Below are positions 1 through 6,036 of a DNA stretch of 10,341 nt, in pieces (position 1 is the stretch's first letter; every line of letters starts with the position of its first letter). A model generated the notes under the pieces. That model did no database searches. It was not told where the DNA came from and worked only from the letters and a program-made list of their open reading frames with translations. Location: assembly GCA_946480545.1 (NCBI GenBank), contig CAMLKY010000034.1, forward strand, positions 1 to 10,341, in the 5' to 3' direction. Made by a program: the position numbers and the translations under genes. This stretch comes from an uncultured Acidobacteriota bacterium (GTDB lineage Bacteria > Acidobacteriota > Blastocatellia > Pyrinomonadales > Pyrinomonadaceae).

Positions 1-96
1 AAGGCCGGCCTGGTCACACGTGATCCGCGACAGAAAGAGCGTAAGAAGTACGGACAGAAAGGAGCACGTAAGCGGTTCCAGTTCTCGAAACGTTAA
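1..96 (+). CDS. rpsI: 30S ribosomal protein S9, C-terminal end (partial at window edge)
   Basis: Frame 1 reads through from the first base to a TAA at 94-96 and gives 31 residues ending in the S9 hallmark: LVTRD, then ERKKYG, and the terminal RRFQFSKR-type tail (here RKRFQFSKR). In the S9 family this basic C-terminus threads into the 30S P site, its last Arg contacting P-site tRNA. The 5' part of the gene lies outside the window. Its position just before rpsB fits the common rplM-rpsI-rpsB-tsf order. A palindromic repeat starts seven bases after the stop. The assignment rests on the tail alone, but that tail is very characteristic. Confidence 0.93.
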   Translation, partial: KAGLVTRDPRQKERKKYGQKGARKRFQFSKR

Positions 97-102
97 GAAC
101 GT

Positions 103-151
103 GGCCTTTGGACTTTGGCTTTCGGCTTTCGAAGACCAAAGTTCCAAGGCC
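103..151. repeat. Palindromic repeat between rpsI and rpsB (CTTTGG-type heptads)
   Basis: The left arm (103-118, GGCCTTTGGACTTTGG) and right arm (136-151, CCAAAGTTCCAAGGCC) are inverted repeats, differing only by a shifted single base on each side. The left side is built from CTTT-starting units at 106, 113, 119 and 126, spaced 7, 6 and 7 bases. The loop is about 17 bases and no T-run follows, so it is not a standard intrinsic terminator. It could act as a processing or attenuation hairpin between S9 and S2, or be a member of a dispersed repeat family (see 2056-2129 and 3531-3653). Confidence 0.75.
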
Positions 152-205
152 GAAGACCATTGGCGAGGCACTTGGTTATTCGTTGCCCCGTCGAGTACAT
201 AAACC

Positions 206-212
206 AAGGAGA
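206..212 (+). promoter_or_regulatory. Ribosome binding site fixing the TTG start of rpsB
   Basis: AAGGAGA lies seven bases before the TTG at 220-222. This strong Shine-Dalgarno at ideal spacing decides the start. The in-frame ATG at 235 has no comparable site, and the upstream in-frame ATG at 115 falls inside the palindromic repeat. Confidence 0.8.
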
Positions 213-219
213 TAAAGTT

Positions 220-1254
220 TTGGCTACAGTTACGATGAAAGAACTCTTGGAAGCAGGAGTTCACTTTGGTCACCAGGTCCGCCGTTGGAACCCGAAGATG
301 AAGGAGTACATCTTTGGCGAACGCAACGGCATTTATATTATCGACCTGCAGAAGACCCAGAAATTATTCCGCGATGCTCTGAATTACGTCACCGAAGCGT
401 TGACCGAGCGTCCCAACCAGAAAGTCCTTTTCGTCGGCACCAAGCGTCAGGCCCAGGACGCCATCAAAGAGGAAGCCGAACGCTGCGGACAGTACTACGT
501 AAACAATCGCTGGCTCGGCGGTCTTCTCACCAACTATCAGACGGTGCAGAAGTCGATCGCGAAGCTGAAAGAGATCGAGACGATGCGTGAGGATGGCCGT
601 TACGAGATGCTGACCAAGAAGGAGCGTCTCAAACTCGACCGGGAGCACGAAGGCTTGATGAAGAACCTTGCCGGTATCAAGGACATGGGCGGACCGCCGG
701 ACATGCTCTTTGTGATCGACGTTCGTAAAGAGGACATCGCGGTCAAAGAAGCGAACCGGCTTGGCATCCCGATCGTCGCGGTTGTAGATACGAATTGTTC
801 GCCGGAAGGCATCGATCAGGTCATTCCCGGCAACGATGACGCGCTGCGTGCGATCAGGCTTTTTGCCTCGCGTATTGCTGACGCCATTCTCGAAGGTAAG
901 CAGATCGGTACTGAGGGCGGAGCAGCGGCACGGACCGAGGAAACGCCTGAGGTCGAGGACGAATCGATCGATATCGCGGCCAGCCTTAGAAAGGCTGGCA
1001 TCGCCGACCCAGACGATGAAGGTGATGATCTCGAGGAAGAAACTCCGGATACGGTGGTTGCCGATCAGACGTGGGAAACCGCTGAGGCTACCCACTCTGA
1101 GCCGGCGGGCGGTTCCTATTCGCACCAGGAGCCCGGAGCGGATAAGGAAGTAGAGATCAGACCCGAGCTCGACAAGATGATGGCCTCGCAGCAGGTCGCC
1201 GATGCTACCAAGAAGAGCGAGACGGAAGAAAGCAACGAAGCGGCGGCAAGCTAG
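220..1254 (+). CDS. rpsB: 30S ribosomal protein S2 with a long acidic C-terminal tail
   Basis: S2 is a 30S subunit protein that bridges head and body near the mRNA exit and helps recruit S1. From the TTG start the protein begins [19 protein letters not shown], the conserved S2 opening, followed by RRWNPKM (21-27), FVGTKRQAQ (71-79), NNRWLGG (95-101), TNYQTV (104-109), KDMGGPPD (154-161) and [18 protein letters not shown] (182-199), all family signatures. The globular S2 fold should end near residue 228. E. coli S2 is about 241 residues; this one is 344. The extra roughly 114 residues (231-344) are low-complexity and acidic, with about 33 Asp/Glu against 8 Lys/Arg by my count, and look disordered. 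The reading frame is open to TAG at 1252-1254 with no sign of frameshift. Tsf follows after 136 bases, as in most bacteria. Confidence 0.96.
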   Translation: MATVTMKELLEAGVHFGHQVRRWNPKMKEYIFGERNGIYIIDLQKTQKLFRDALNYVTEALTERPNQKVLFVGTKRQAQDAIKEEAERCGQYYVNNRWLGGLLTNYQTVQKSIAKLKEIETMREDGRYEMLTKKERLKLDREHEGLMKNLAGIKDMGGPPDMLFVIDVRKEDIAVKEANRLGIPIVAVVDTNCSPEGIDQVIPGNDDALRAIRLFASRIADAILEGKQIGTEGGAAARTEETPEVEDESIDIAASLRKAGIADPDDEGDDLEEETPDTVVADQTWETAEATHSEPAGGSYSHQEPGADKEVEIRPELDKMMASQQVADATKKSETEESNEAAAS

Positions 1255-1281
1255 ACGAAACAAATTTTTCTTTTTTGGACG

Positions 1282-1323
1282 GCGTGGCTCTTTTCCGATG
1301 AGGTGAATTGGCTACGCATTTTT
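1282..1323 (+). terminator. Possible weak terminator or attenuator between rpsB and tsf
   Basis: GCGTGGC (1282-1288) can pair with GCTACGC (1311-1317), seven pairs including one G-T wobble, and is followed by ATTTTTG (1318-1324). The loop is long (22 bases), so the hairpin is weak. If real it would reduce read-through from rpsB into tsf rather than separate them completely. The rest of this 136-base gap holds T-rich sequence (1264-1276) and the tsf ribosome binding site. No clear promoter was recognised here. Confidence 0.3.
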
Positions 1324-1390
1324 GTAAATGATCGTTCGAAGCTCCGACCGGGAAAGGCGGGCTTGTGGACAATTTCGAGGAAAGTTATAT

Positions 1391-2053
1391 ATGGCAGAAG
1401 TAACAGCAGGCGCGGTGAAGTCGCTGCGTGAGAAAACAGGGGCAGGAATGGTCGATTGCAAGAACGCTTTGGTCGAAGCAGGTGGCGACGAAGCGGCGGC
1501 GATCGAGATACTGAGAAAGAAGGGTATGGCCACGGCCGGCAAGAAGGCCGGCCGCGTCACCGCAGAAGGCGTTGTCGGATCGTACATTCATATGGGCGGC
1601 AAGGTCGGCGTTCTGGTCGAGATCAATTGCGAGAGTGACTTCGTTGCTCGCGGGGATGAGTTCCAGCAGTTGGTGAAGGACGTTGCGATGCACATCGCGG
1701 CATCCGACCCGCGATACGCTACACGCGATGAAGTTCCTGTGGACATTCTCGACAAAGAGCGCGAGATCACACGCGAGCAGCTCAAGAACGATCCGAAGAA
1801 CGCGAACAAGCCCGAAGACGTGATCAGTAAGATCGTGGACGGCCGGCTCAACAAGTATTATGAGGACAACGTCCTCGTCGATCAGCCTTTCGTCAAAGAT
1901 CCGTCGAAGACGATCGGCGAGCTTGTTGCCGAGAAAGTCGGCTCGATCAAAGAGAACATCACCATCCGCCGCTTCACCCGTTACAAGATGGGCGAGGGCA
2001 TTGAGAAGAGAACCGACGATTTCGCAGCCGAAGTCGCATCGATGGTAGGTTAG
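1391..2053 (+). CDS. tsf: Translation elongation factor EF-Ts (short form)
   Basis: EF-Ts is the nucleotide exchange factor that strips GDP from EF-Tu. The ATG at 1391 is preceded by GAGGAAA (1377-1383) with a 7-base spacer, and gives [20 protein letters not shown], the usual UBA-like N-terminal domain (1-55) with [11 protein letters not shown]. The EF-Tu-contacting ESDFVAR sits at 81-87 (Asp83 and Phe84 match the conserved DF pair). Later landmarks are [13 protein letters not shown] (162-174) and [16 protein letters not shown] (188-203). At 220 residues it is shorter than the E. coli protein (283) and closer to the short Thermus-type EF-Ts, suggesting a single or reduced core repeat. It lies between rpsB and pyrH, and its stop codon is two bases from a large palindrome. 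Confidence 0.96.
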   Translation: MAEVTAGAVKSLREKTGAGMVDCKNALVEAGGDEAAAIEILRKKGMATAGKKAGRVTAEGVVGSYIHMGGKVGVLVEINCESDFVARGDEFQQLVKDVAMHIAASDPRYATRDEVPVDILDKEREITREQLKNDPKNANKPEDVISKIVDGRLNKYYEDNVLVDQPFVKDPSKTIGELVAEKVGSIKENITIRRFTRYKMGEGIEKRTDDFAAEVASMVG

Positions 2054-2055
2054 AC

Positions 2056-2129
2056 AGTTTCTAGTTTCTAGTTCCTGGTTTCGAGTTCGTTGGCTCTAAC
2101 CAGAAACTAGAAACCAGGAACTAGAAACT
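2056..2129. repeat. Heptad palindrome filling the tsf-pyrH gap and abutting the pyrH ATG
   Basis: The whole gap is a run of 7-base units in perfect phase: AGTTTCT, AGTTTCT, AGTTCCT, GGTTTCG, AGTTCGT, a central TGGCTCT, then AACCAGA, AACTAGA, AACCAGG, AACTAGA and AACT. The left arm 2063-2082 is a perfect 20-base inverted match to the right arm 2110-2129. After one mismatch, four more pairs (2084-2087 with 2105-2108) extend the stem. The loop is about 17 bases. The right arm ends at the base before the pyrH ATG and contains AGGA (2116-2119), the only Shine-Dalgarno-like bases for pyrH. There is no T-run. Confidence 0.9.
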
Positions 2130-2873
2130 ATGACGGGGCCAGTCTTCAAACGTATTCTGCTAAAGCTTTCTGGCGAGGCCCTCCTGGGCCAGCAGAGCTA
2201 TGGGATCGACATCGCTATGGCGGAGTCGGTCGCTCGCGAGATCAAGGCCGTTCATGATCTGGGCATCGAGGTCGCGATCGTGGTCGGTGGCGGGAATATT
2301 TTCAGGGGCGTTTCAAAATCCGCCGGAAATATGGATCGGGCTGCTGCGGACTATATCGGGATGCTCGCTACAGTGATGAACTCGGTCGTCCTTCAGGATG
2401 CGCTCGAACAACTGGATGTCCAGACGCGTGTCCTTTCGGCTATCGATATCCCACAGTTGGCAGAGCCGTTCATTCGGCGCCGCGCGGTGCGACACCTTGA
2501 GAAAGAGCGTGTAGTGATCTTCGCGGCAGGGACGGGCAATCCGTATTTCACTACGGATTCTGCGGCCGCGTTGCGAGCGCTCGAGATCGAAGCTGAGGTC
2601 ATCTTTAAGGCTACGAAGGTCGACGGCATCTACTCGGCTGATCCGATGAAGGATCCTTCGGCGACGAGATTCGAGAAGATCTCGTACCAGGACGTTCTCG
2701 AGAAACAGCTCAAGGTAATGGACGCGTCGGCGATCTCGCTCTGTATGGATAATCAGCTCCCGATCATGGTGTTCAACATGACCGAGTCCGGGAACATAAT
2801 CAAAGCTGTCGGCGGCGACACCAGCATCGGGACGCTCGTCGGCGTGGATGACAAGAAGATAACAGCGGTTTAA
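2130..2873 (+). CDS. pyrH: UMP kinase
   Basis: PyrH phosphorylates UMP to UDP with ATP in pyrimidine nucleotide synthesis; the bacterial enzyme is a cytoplasmic hexamer of the amino acid kinase fold. The 247-residue length is typical. Visible motifs are KLSGEAL (12-18), the glycine-rich GGGNIFRG (53-60), the [17 protein letters not shown] block (68-84), [17 protein letters not shown] (134-150) and [13 protein letters not shown] (160-172), all signatures of the family. The ATG at 2130 starts exactly where the heptad palindrome ends. The only ribosome-binding-like bases, AGGA at 2116-2119 (10-base spacer), lie within the palindrome's right arm, so initiation may depend on coupling to tsf or on unfolding of the hairpin. 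Frr follows after 85 bases. Confidence 0.97.
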   Translation: MTGPVFKRILLKLSGEALLGQQSYGIDIAMAESVAREIKAVHDLGIEVAIVVGGGNIFRGVSKSAGNMDRAAADYIGMLATVMNSVVLQDALEQLDVQTRVLSAIDIPQLAEPFIRRRAVRHLEKERVVIFAAGTGNPYFTTDSAAALRALEIEAEVIFKATKVDGIYSADPMKDPSATRFEKISYQDVLEKQLKVMDASAISLCMDNQLPIMVFNMTESGNIIKAVGGDTSIGTLVGVDDKKITAV

Positions 2874-2890
2874 GAGAAATGCTTCGCACA

Positions 2891-2937
2891 CTTGGCGAGC
2901 TCAGCGTGAGAAAGATATTCACGCCTGGCTCGCCAAG
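2891..2937. repeat. Inverted repeat (hairpin) between pyrH and frr
   Basis: CTTGGCGAGC (2891-2900) pairs perfectly with GCTCGCCAAG (2928-2937). After a 3x3 internal loop, GCGTGA (2904-2909) pairs with TCACGC (2919-2924), leaving a 9-base loop. No T-run follows, so it is not a typical terminator. The frr ribosome binding site starts seven bases downstream. It fills most of the 85-base gap and looks like a different repeat type from the heptad elements. Confidence 0.8.
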
Positions 2938-2958
2938 ACGGCAAAGGAGACAAGGATA

Positions 2959-3519
2959 ATGAGCGTTAGCACTGTTACAAACGAAACGAAACCGAAAATG
3001 GAGGCCGTCGTCGAGGACTTCAAACGGAAGCTTGCAAATGTTCGCACAGGGCGGGCGACGGTGGGCCTTCTCGACTCGGTAATGGTGGATTATTACGGCA
3101 CCCCGACTCCGCTGAATCAGATGGCATCGGTTGCTGTTCCGGAGCCCCAACTGCTGACCGTGCAGCCGTGGGACGTCTCGCAGGTGAATAACGTGGAGAA
3201 GGCGATCATCTCCGCGAACCTTGGTATGAATCCTTCAAACGACGGCAAGGTGATCCGCCTGCCGATACCACCGCTCAATGAAGAGAGGCGTCGCCAGCTT
3301 GCGAAGCAGGTTCACGAGATCGCGGAAGAGCATCGCGTCGCGATCAGGAACGTTCGTCACAGTGCCAACGACACGTTGAAGAAGATGTTGAAAGATAAAG
3401 TGGTTTCGGAAGACGATGAGCGGTCAGGTCTGGACGAGGTCCAGAAACTCACAAACACCTACGTCGGGAAGATCGATGAGCTTGCCAAGCACAAGGAACA
3501 AGACATCATGAATGTCTAA
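2959..3519 (+). CDS. frr: Ribosome recycling factor
   Basis: RRF works with EF-G to split the post-termination ribosome. The 186-residue length is standard. The sequence shows FKRKLANVRTGRAT (21-34), VDYYGTPTPLNQMA (43-56), the LGMNPSNDGKVIRLPIPPLNEERR block (88-111) and a C-terminal helix rich in Lys/Glu, covering both the three-helix bundle and the beta domain (roughly 31-105). The ATG at 2959 has two candidate ribosome binding sites, AAGGAG at 2944-2949 (9-base spacer) and AAGGAT at 2952-2957. It is the last gene of the + strand cluster. The uppS and cdsA genes that often come next are missing; a heptad palindrome and a convergent gene follow instead. Confidence 0.97.
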   Translation: MSVSTVTNETKPKMEAVVEDFKRKLANVRTGRATVGLLDSVMVDYYGTPTPLNQMASVAVPEPQLLTVQPWDVSQVNNVEKAIISANLGMNPSNDGKVIRLPIPPLNEERRRQLAKQVHEIAEEHRVAIRNVRHSANDTLKKMLKDKVVSEDDERSGLDEVQKLTNTYVGKIDELAKHKEQDIMNV

Positions 3520-3530
3520 TCCCACGTACA

Positions 3531-3653
3531 AGTCCCTAGTCCCAAGAGTCCCTAGTCCCTAGTCCCTAGTCCCAAGAGTCACAGGTCCCCAGTCAACGAC
3601 TCTTGGGACATGGGACTAGGGACTTGGGACTTGGGACTTGGGACTTGGGACTT
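3531..3653. repeat. Large heptad palindrome between convergent frr and lipoprotein gene
   Basis: The left half is made of AGTCCCT/AGTCCCA units (3531, 3538, 3547, 3554, 3561, 3568), with two extra AG dinucleotides breaking phase. The right half holds GGGACTT five times in tandem (3619-3653). GTCCCAAGAGTC (3569-3580) pairs perfectly with GACTCTTGGGAC (3598-3609) around a 17-base loop, and after two mismatches a further 13 pairs (3554-3566 with 3612-3624) extend the stem. The same 12-mer also occurs at 3539-3550, so alternative pairings exist. It lies between the ends of convergent genes and could serve as a bidirectional transcription barrier, though no T-run is present. Its last unit overlaps the stop codon of the - strand lipoprotein. 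Confidence 0.92.
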
Positions 3654-4077
3654 ACCAAGTCGCCGAATTCGTATTTGAGTTTGCGTCCGTGACCGAGTCC
3701 TGAAGATTGTCACGGAACTCCTTGCAGAACTTCGCAACTTCTTTCTTATCCGCCTTGTTCTGCTCCAGGCTCTTCTTCAACTGGTCGCGAAATGAATTGA
3801 GTGCGGTCTTCTTTACGGCCTTCGTTACGAAGTTGTCATCCGGATTGTTCGCCTGTCCCGCGAGGATGTCCAGGGCCTCATCACATTCCGCGATGCCGAT
3901 CTTCTCTTCGCCTACCGCCGTGTCGATCGCCTGGTCGGTGATCGATTTATTCGTATTCGAGTTTGCGATGGTGACGTTCGAGTTCGAGTCTGTCATCGCC
4001 TTCTCAATACGCTCGGTCATTCCGCAGCCGAGTACGACGGGGAAAACGATCACAAGTAAAAAAAGCTTATTTCGCAT
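3652..4077 (-). CDS. Small predicted lipoprotein, unknown function
   Basis: Start ATG at 4077-4075 gives 141 residues. The N-terminus MRNKLFLLVIVFPVVLGC is a clear lipoprotein signal: basic start, hydrophobic core and lipobox V15-L16-G17-C18, so mature protein should be lipidated at Cys18 and held in the envelope. An Asn/Ser-rich spacer (31-44) follows, then a charged helical domain (about 57-128) with two further cysteines, Cys65 and Cys118, that could form a disulfide. The tail (131-139) is again Asn/Ser-rich. I recognise no named family. An upstream extension of the frame to 4230 exists but would bury the signal peptide and cover the promoter, so I reject it. No Shine-Dalgarno is visible; a consensus promoter sits only nine bases upstream. 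The TAA stop (3654-3652) lies within the last unit of the heptad repeat. Two other genes in the window share the NTN-type or membrane-anchor features. Confidence 0.75.
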   Translation of the reverse strand: MRNKLFLLVIVFPVVLGCGMTERIEKAMTDSNSNVTIANSNTNKSITDQAIDTAVGEEKIGIAECDEALDILAGQANNPDDNFVTKAVKKTALNSFRDQLKKSLEQNKADKKEVAKFCKEFRDNLQDSVTDANSNTNSATW

Positions 4078-4086
4078 TCTAAAGTG

Positions 4087-4115
4087 AGTATTTGCTGGAA
4101 ACAGAAGCCTGTCAA
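4087..4115 (-). promoter_or_regulatory. Sigma70-type promoter for the small lipoprotein, implying a leaderless transcript
   Basis: On the - strand, TTGACA (4115-4110, perfect consensus) is separated by 17 bases from AATACT (4092-4087, four of six consensus bases). Only nine bases separate the -10 from the ATG at 4077, so a start seven bases downstream (about 4080) leaves a leader of about three bases or none. This agrees with the lack of a Shine-Dalgarno. Confidence 0.6.
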
Positions 4116-4142
4116 GACTGATTCGCCTGGACCACCGGCCAG

Positions 4143-4174
4143 AAAAATGCCCCGTGTCCGTCACTACACGGGGC
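4143..4174 (-). terminator. Intrinsic terminator of the radical SAM gene
   Basis: Read on the - strand, GCCCCGTGT (4174-4166) and ACACGGGGC (4157-4149) form a perfect 9-pair GC-rich stem with an 8-base loop, immediately followed by ATTTTTCT (4148-4141). On the + strand no T-run follows, so it works in the - direction. It lies 90 bases after the radical SAM stop and just before the promoter of the next gene, which cleanly separates the two transcription units. Confidence 0.85.
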
Positions 4175-4263
4175 TCGTCCAACTTGGTGCGGCACTTCCT
4201 TCTCAAGGCCGCCCACCTCTTGACGTCCACAAGATAAGATTTTGCGGGACGCCGATCGGGATG

Positions 4264-5841
4264 CTATTCCGCTCCGATAGCCTTGTCGGGCTGTGGAGCA
4301 GCCGTATGACGTGCGGCTCTGGCTTGTGCCTTCGAGCGTCTCCATGTCGCGATTCCTTCGCGCGTCAAAGACGTGATCGCCTTTCGATTAGCGAAAAGCA
4401 ATCGCAGCCACGCGGTCGTACCTATCTGCGGAAAATAAATACCGCGGAAGAACAGCCTCGCCGCGAAATGGCTGATTCGCGTAACGACCGGTGCATCACT
4501 AAGCGACTGCAGCACCTCGAGGTTTCGCTCCGGGCTATAGCTCCGCGACCAGGCACGGAACGTCTCCGCCTTTGCTTCGTCGATCGACATCTTCAGCGGC
4601 GCATGTGCCATTACGAAGGGAGCAAAATCCAGCCAATGTTTCGGGCGATCGAGCCGTCCGGCCTTTTCGAGACGGGTATAGAGGGGCGTCGCCGGAAAAG
4701 GGGTTAGTTGGCCAAACACCGGAAGCCCCGGCGGCCAGCTCACGATCTCGCCAACAGTTCGGTCAGCGACGCCGACGGTGTCATTGTCCATACCAAAAAT
4801 GAACGATGTGATCGCGTAGATATTTCGTCTGGCGAGTCCCTCAAGCACCGATGCGTACTTGGTCGGCTTAGAGAACGTCTTGTTCACGTCGGCCATGTTC
4901 GCCGGATCGATGGATTCCATCCCGATAAAGATCCAGCGCGCACCGGCATCGGCGATAAGGTCGACAAGCTCTTCGTCCTCCAAAAGGTTCGCGCTGATCT
5001 GCGCCACCCACGGAAGCTGGGCGTCCGCCGCGATTATGTCCCGGAGAAGCGACTTAAGCCGTTTCTTATTGATAGCGAGGTTATCGTCGATGAAAAAGAC
5101 GGCAACCTGTCCGCGCTCCTGTCGCGCGCGGGCCTTTAGACGAAGCAGCTCTTCAACCACGCTCTCGTTAGTGCGAAAGCGAATCGAGTCACCGAAGAAC
5201 CCCGTGACCGTGCAGAACTCGCAGCCGTACGGACACCCGCGGCCGGTCTCGATCGGGACAACAAAGAACTTGCCCCAACCCTGGCCGAATTTCGACATCA
5301 GCGGCTTAAGGAATTTCGGCACGAGACTAAATTGTTCGAGATCCAGCTTCTCCCACGGGATGTATGGGTATGGTTGAAGGCTCGGCTTGATATCGTTGCC
5401 TTTCTCATCGGTCTCCGGCTGGTACACCTCTTTCAGACGTCCCGCCGCTGCATCATTCACGAGAAGCGGCCAGGTCGCGTCAGCCTCGCCGAGCGCTACT
5501 GCGTCGGCATGTCGCGGGCCACCGTCGCGACCGAGAGCCTCATCGGGACATTCGGTTACATGCGGGCCGCCCATCACGACTTTGATCCCAGCCTCGCGTA
5601 ACGCATCAGCGACCAGGTACGCACGCGCGATCATACGCGTCATCGCGCCGATGCCGACCAGCTCAATGTTCTCGGAACGGCAGAAACTGACAAGCTCCGA
5701 GGGAGTCATCGCCTTGGCATTCCCGTCGATCAGTACGACTTCATGGCCTTTAGGAGTGAGTGCCTGCAAGAGGAACATCCAAAGGTGAGGCATGAAATTG
5801 CGGGTCACCCCATTGTCCGGGTTGTAAAGAAGAATTTTCAT
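4264..5841 (-). CDS. B12-binding-type radical SAM enzyme, substrate unknown
   Basis: The 525-residue protein has the two-domain layout of cobalamin-type (class B-like) radical SAM enzymes. An N-terminal Rossmann-like domain (1-about 140) starts MKILLYNP and contains IDGNA (38-42), VGIGAMT (62-68) and VVMGGPHVT (88-96). It lacks the DxHxxG cobalamin ligand motif, as many members do. The radical SAM barrel (about 190-400) carries ETGRGCPYGCEFC, with Cys203, Cys207 and Cys210 as the CxxxCxxC ligands of the SAM-cleaving 4Fe-4S cluster. Also present are FFIDDN (249-254), FIGMES (305-310) and LTPFPATPLYTRLEKAGRL (379-397), the last typical of hopanoid/lipid-type relatives (HpnP/HpnJ/HpnR-like) and BchE-like enzymes. 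The C-terminal 130 residues are Arg/Ala-rich. No Shine-Dalgarno precedes the ATG at 5841. It is alone between a possible promoter at 5975 and a strong terminator at 4143. Substrate cannot be read from the sequence; methylation or rearrangement of a lipid or cofactor is inference. Confidence 0.88.
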   Translation of the reverse strand: MKILLYNPDNGVTRNFMPHLWMFLLQALTPKGHEVVLIDGNAKAMTPSELVSFCRSENIELVGIGAMTRMIARAYLVADALREAGIKVVMGGPHVTECPDEALGRDGGPRHADAVALGEADATWPLLVNDAAAGRLKEVYQPETDEKGNDIKPSLQPYPYIPWEKLDLEQFSLVPKFLKPLMSKFGQGWGKFFVVPIETGRGCPYGCEFCTVTGFFGDSIRFRTNESVVEELLRLKARARQERGQVAVFFIDDNLAINKKRLKSLLRDIIAADAQLPWVAQISANLLEDEELVDLIADAGARWIFIGMESIDPANMADVNKTFSKPTKYASVLEGLARRNIYAITSFIFGMDNDTVGVADRTVGEIVSWPPGLPVFGQLTPFPATPLYTRLEKAGRLDRPKHWLDFAPFVMAHAPLKMSIDEAKAETFRAWSRSYSPERNLEVLQSLSDAPVVTRISHFAARLFFRGIYFPQIGTTAWLRLLFANRKAITSLTREGIATWRRSKAQARAARHTAAPQPDKAIGAE

Positions 5842-5974
5842 TTGGTGAGACTAAGAATGCTAGTTTGCTAACCGACCTGCAGACGCAAAACCGCATGCTC
5901 CTTAACGGCTGACATCAATGGAAGAGTGTTTACCTACTTGAATGCCGAATCGATCGCGGCGATGGTACACCCGA

Positions 5975-5983
5975 ATCATAACA
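5975..5983 (-). promoter_or_regulatory. Possible extended -10 promoter upstream of the radical SAM gene
   Basis: On the - strand, TGTTATGAT (5983-5975) matches an extended -10 element (TGn plus TATGAT, five of six consensus bases). No good -35 is seen at 17 bases, which extended -10 promoters do not need. It would give a leader of about 125 bases. The 195-base gap 5842-6036 otherwise holds a perfect AAGGAG (5903-5898) too far from the annotated start, and no clear terminator for the gene that ends at 6037. Confidence 0.3.
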
Positions 5984-6036
5984 CGCTTAGGTCTCAACTC
6001 TCGCCTCAAACATCAGTTTTTATCTACGTTTCGTTC

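Noticed and set aside
115..219. Upstream ATG start of S2 at 115
   Set aside because: It would add 35 residues unlike any S2 and starts inside a palindromic repeat; the TTG at 220 has an ideal ribosome binding site.
364..1263. Open frame of 299 codons antisense to rpsB
   Set aside because: It mirrors codon structure of S2, has no family resemblance and no start signals.
3531..3653. CRISPR array or VNTR-only locus
   Set aside because: Units are 7 bases with no spacers, and the two halves are inverted relative to each other, so this is a palindrome of short tandem units rather than a CRISPR.
4078..4230. N-terminal extension of the small lipoprotein to a start at 4230
   Set aside because: It would place 51 basic residues before a clear signal peptide and run through a terminator and a consensus promoter.
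4084..4707. Long + strand open frame of 207 codons
   Set aside because: It lies mostly antisense to the radical SAM gene, has no ribosome binding site, crosses the terminator hairpin and gives a basic, compositionally odd peptide. It is a shadow of the real gene.
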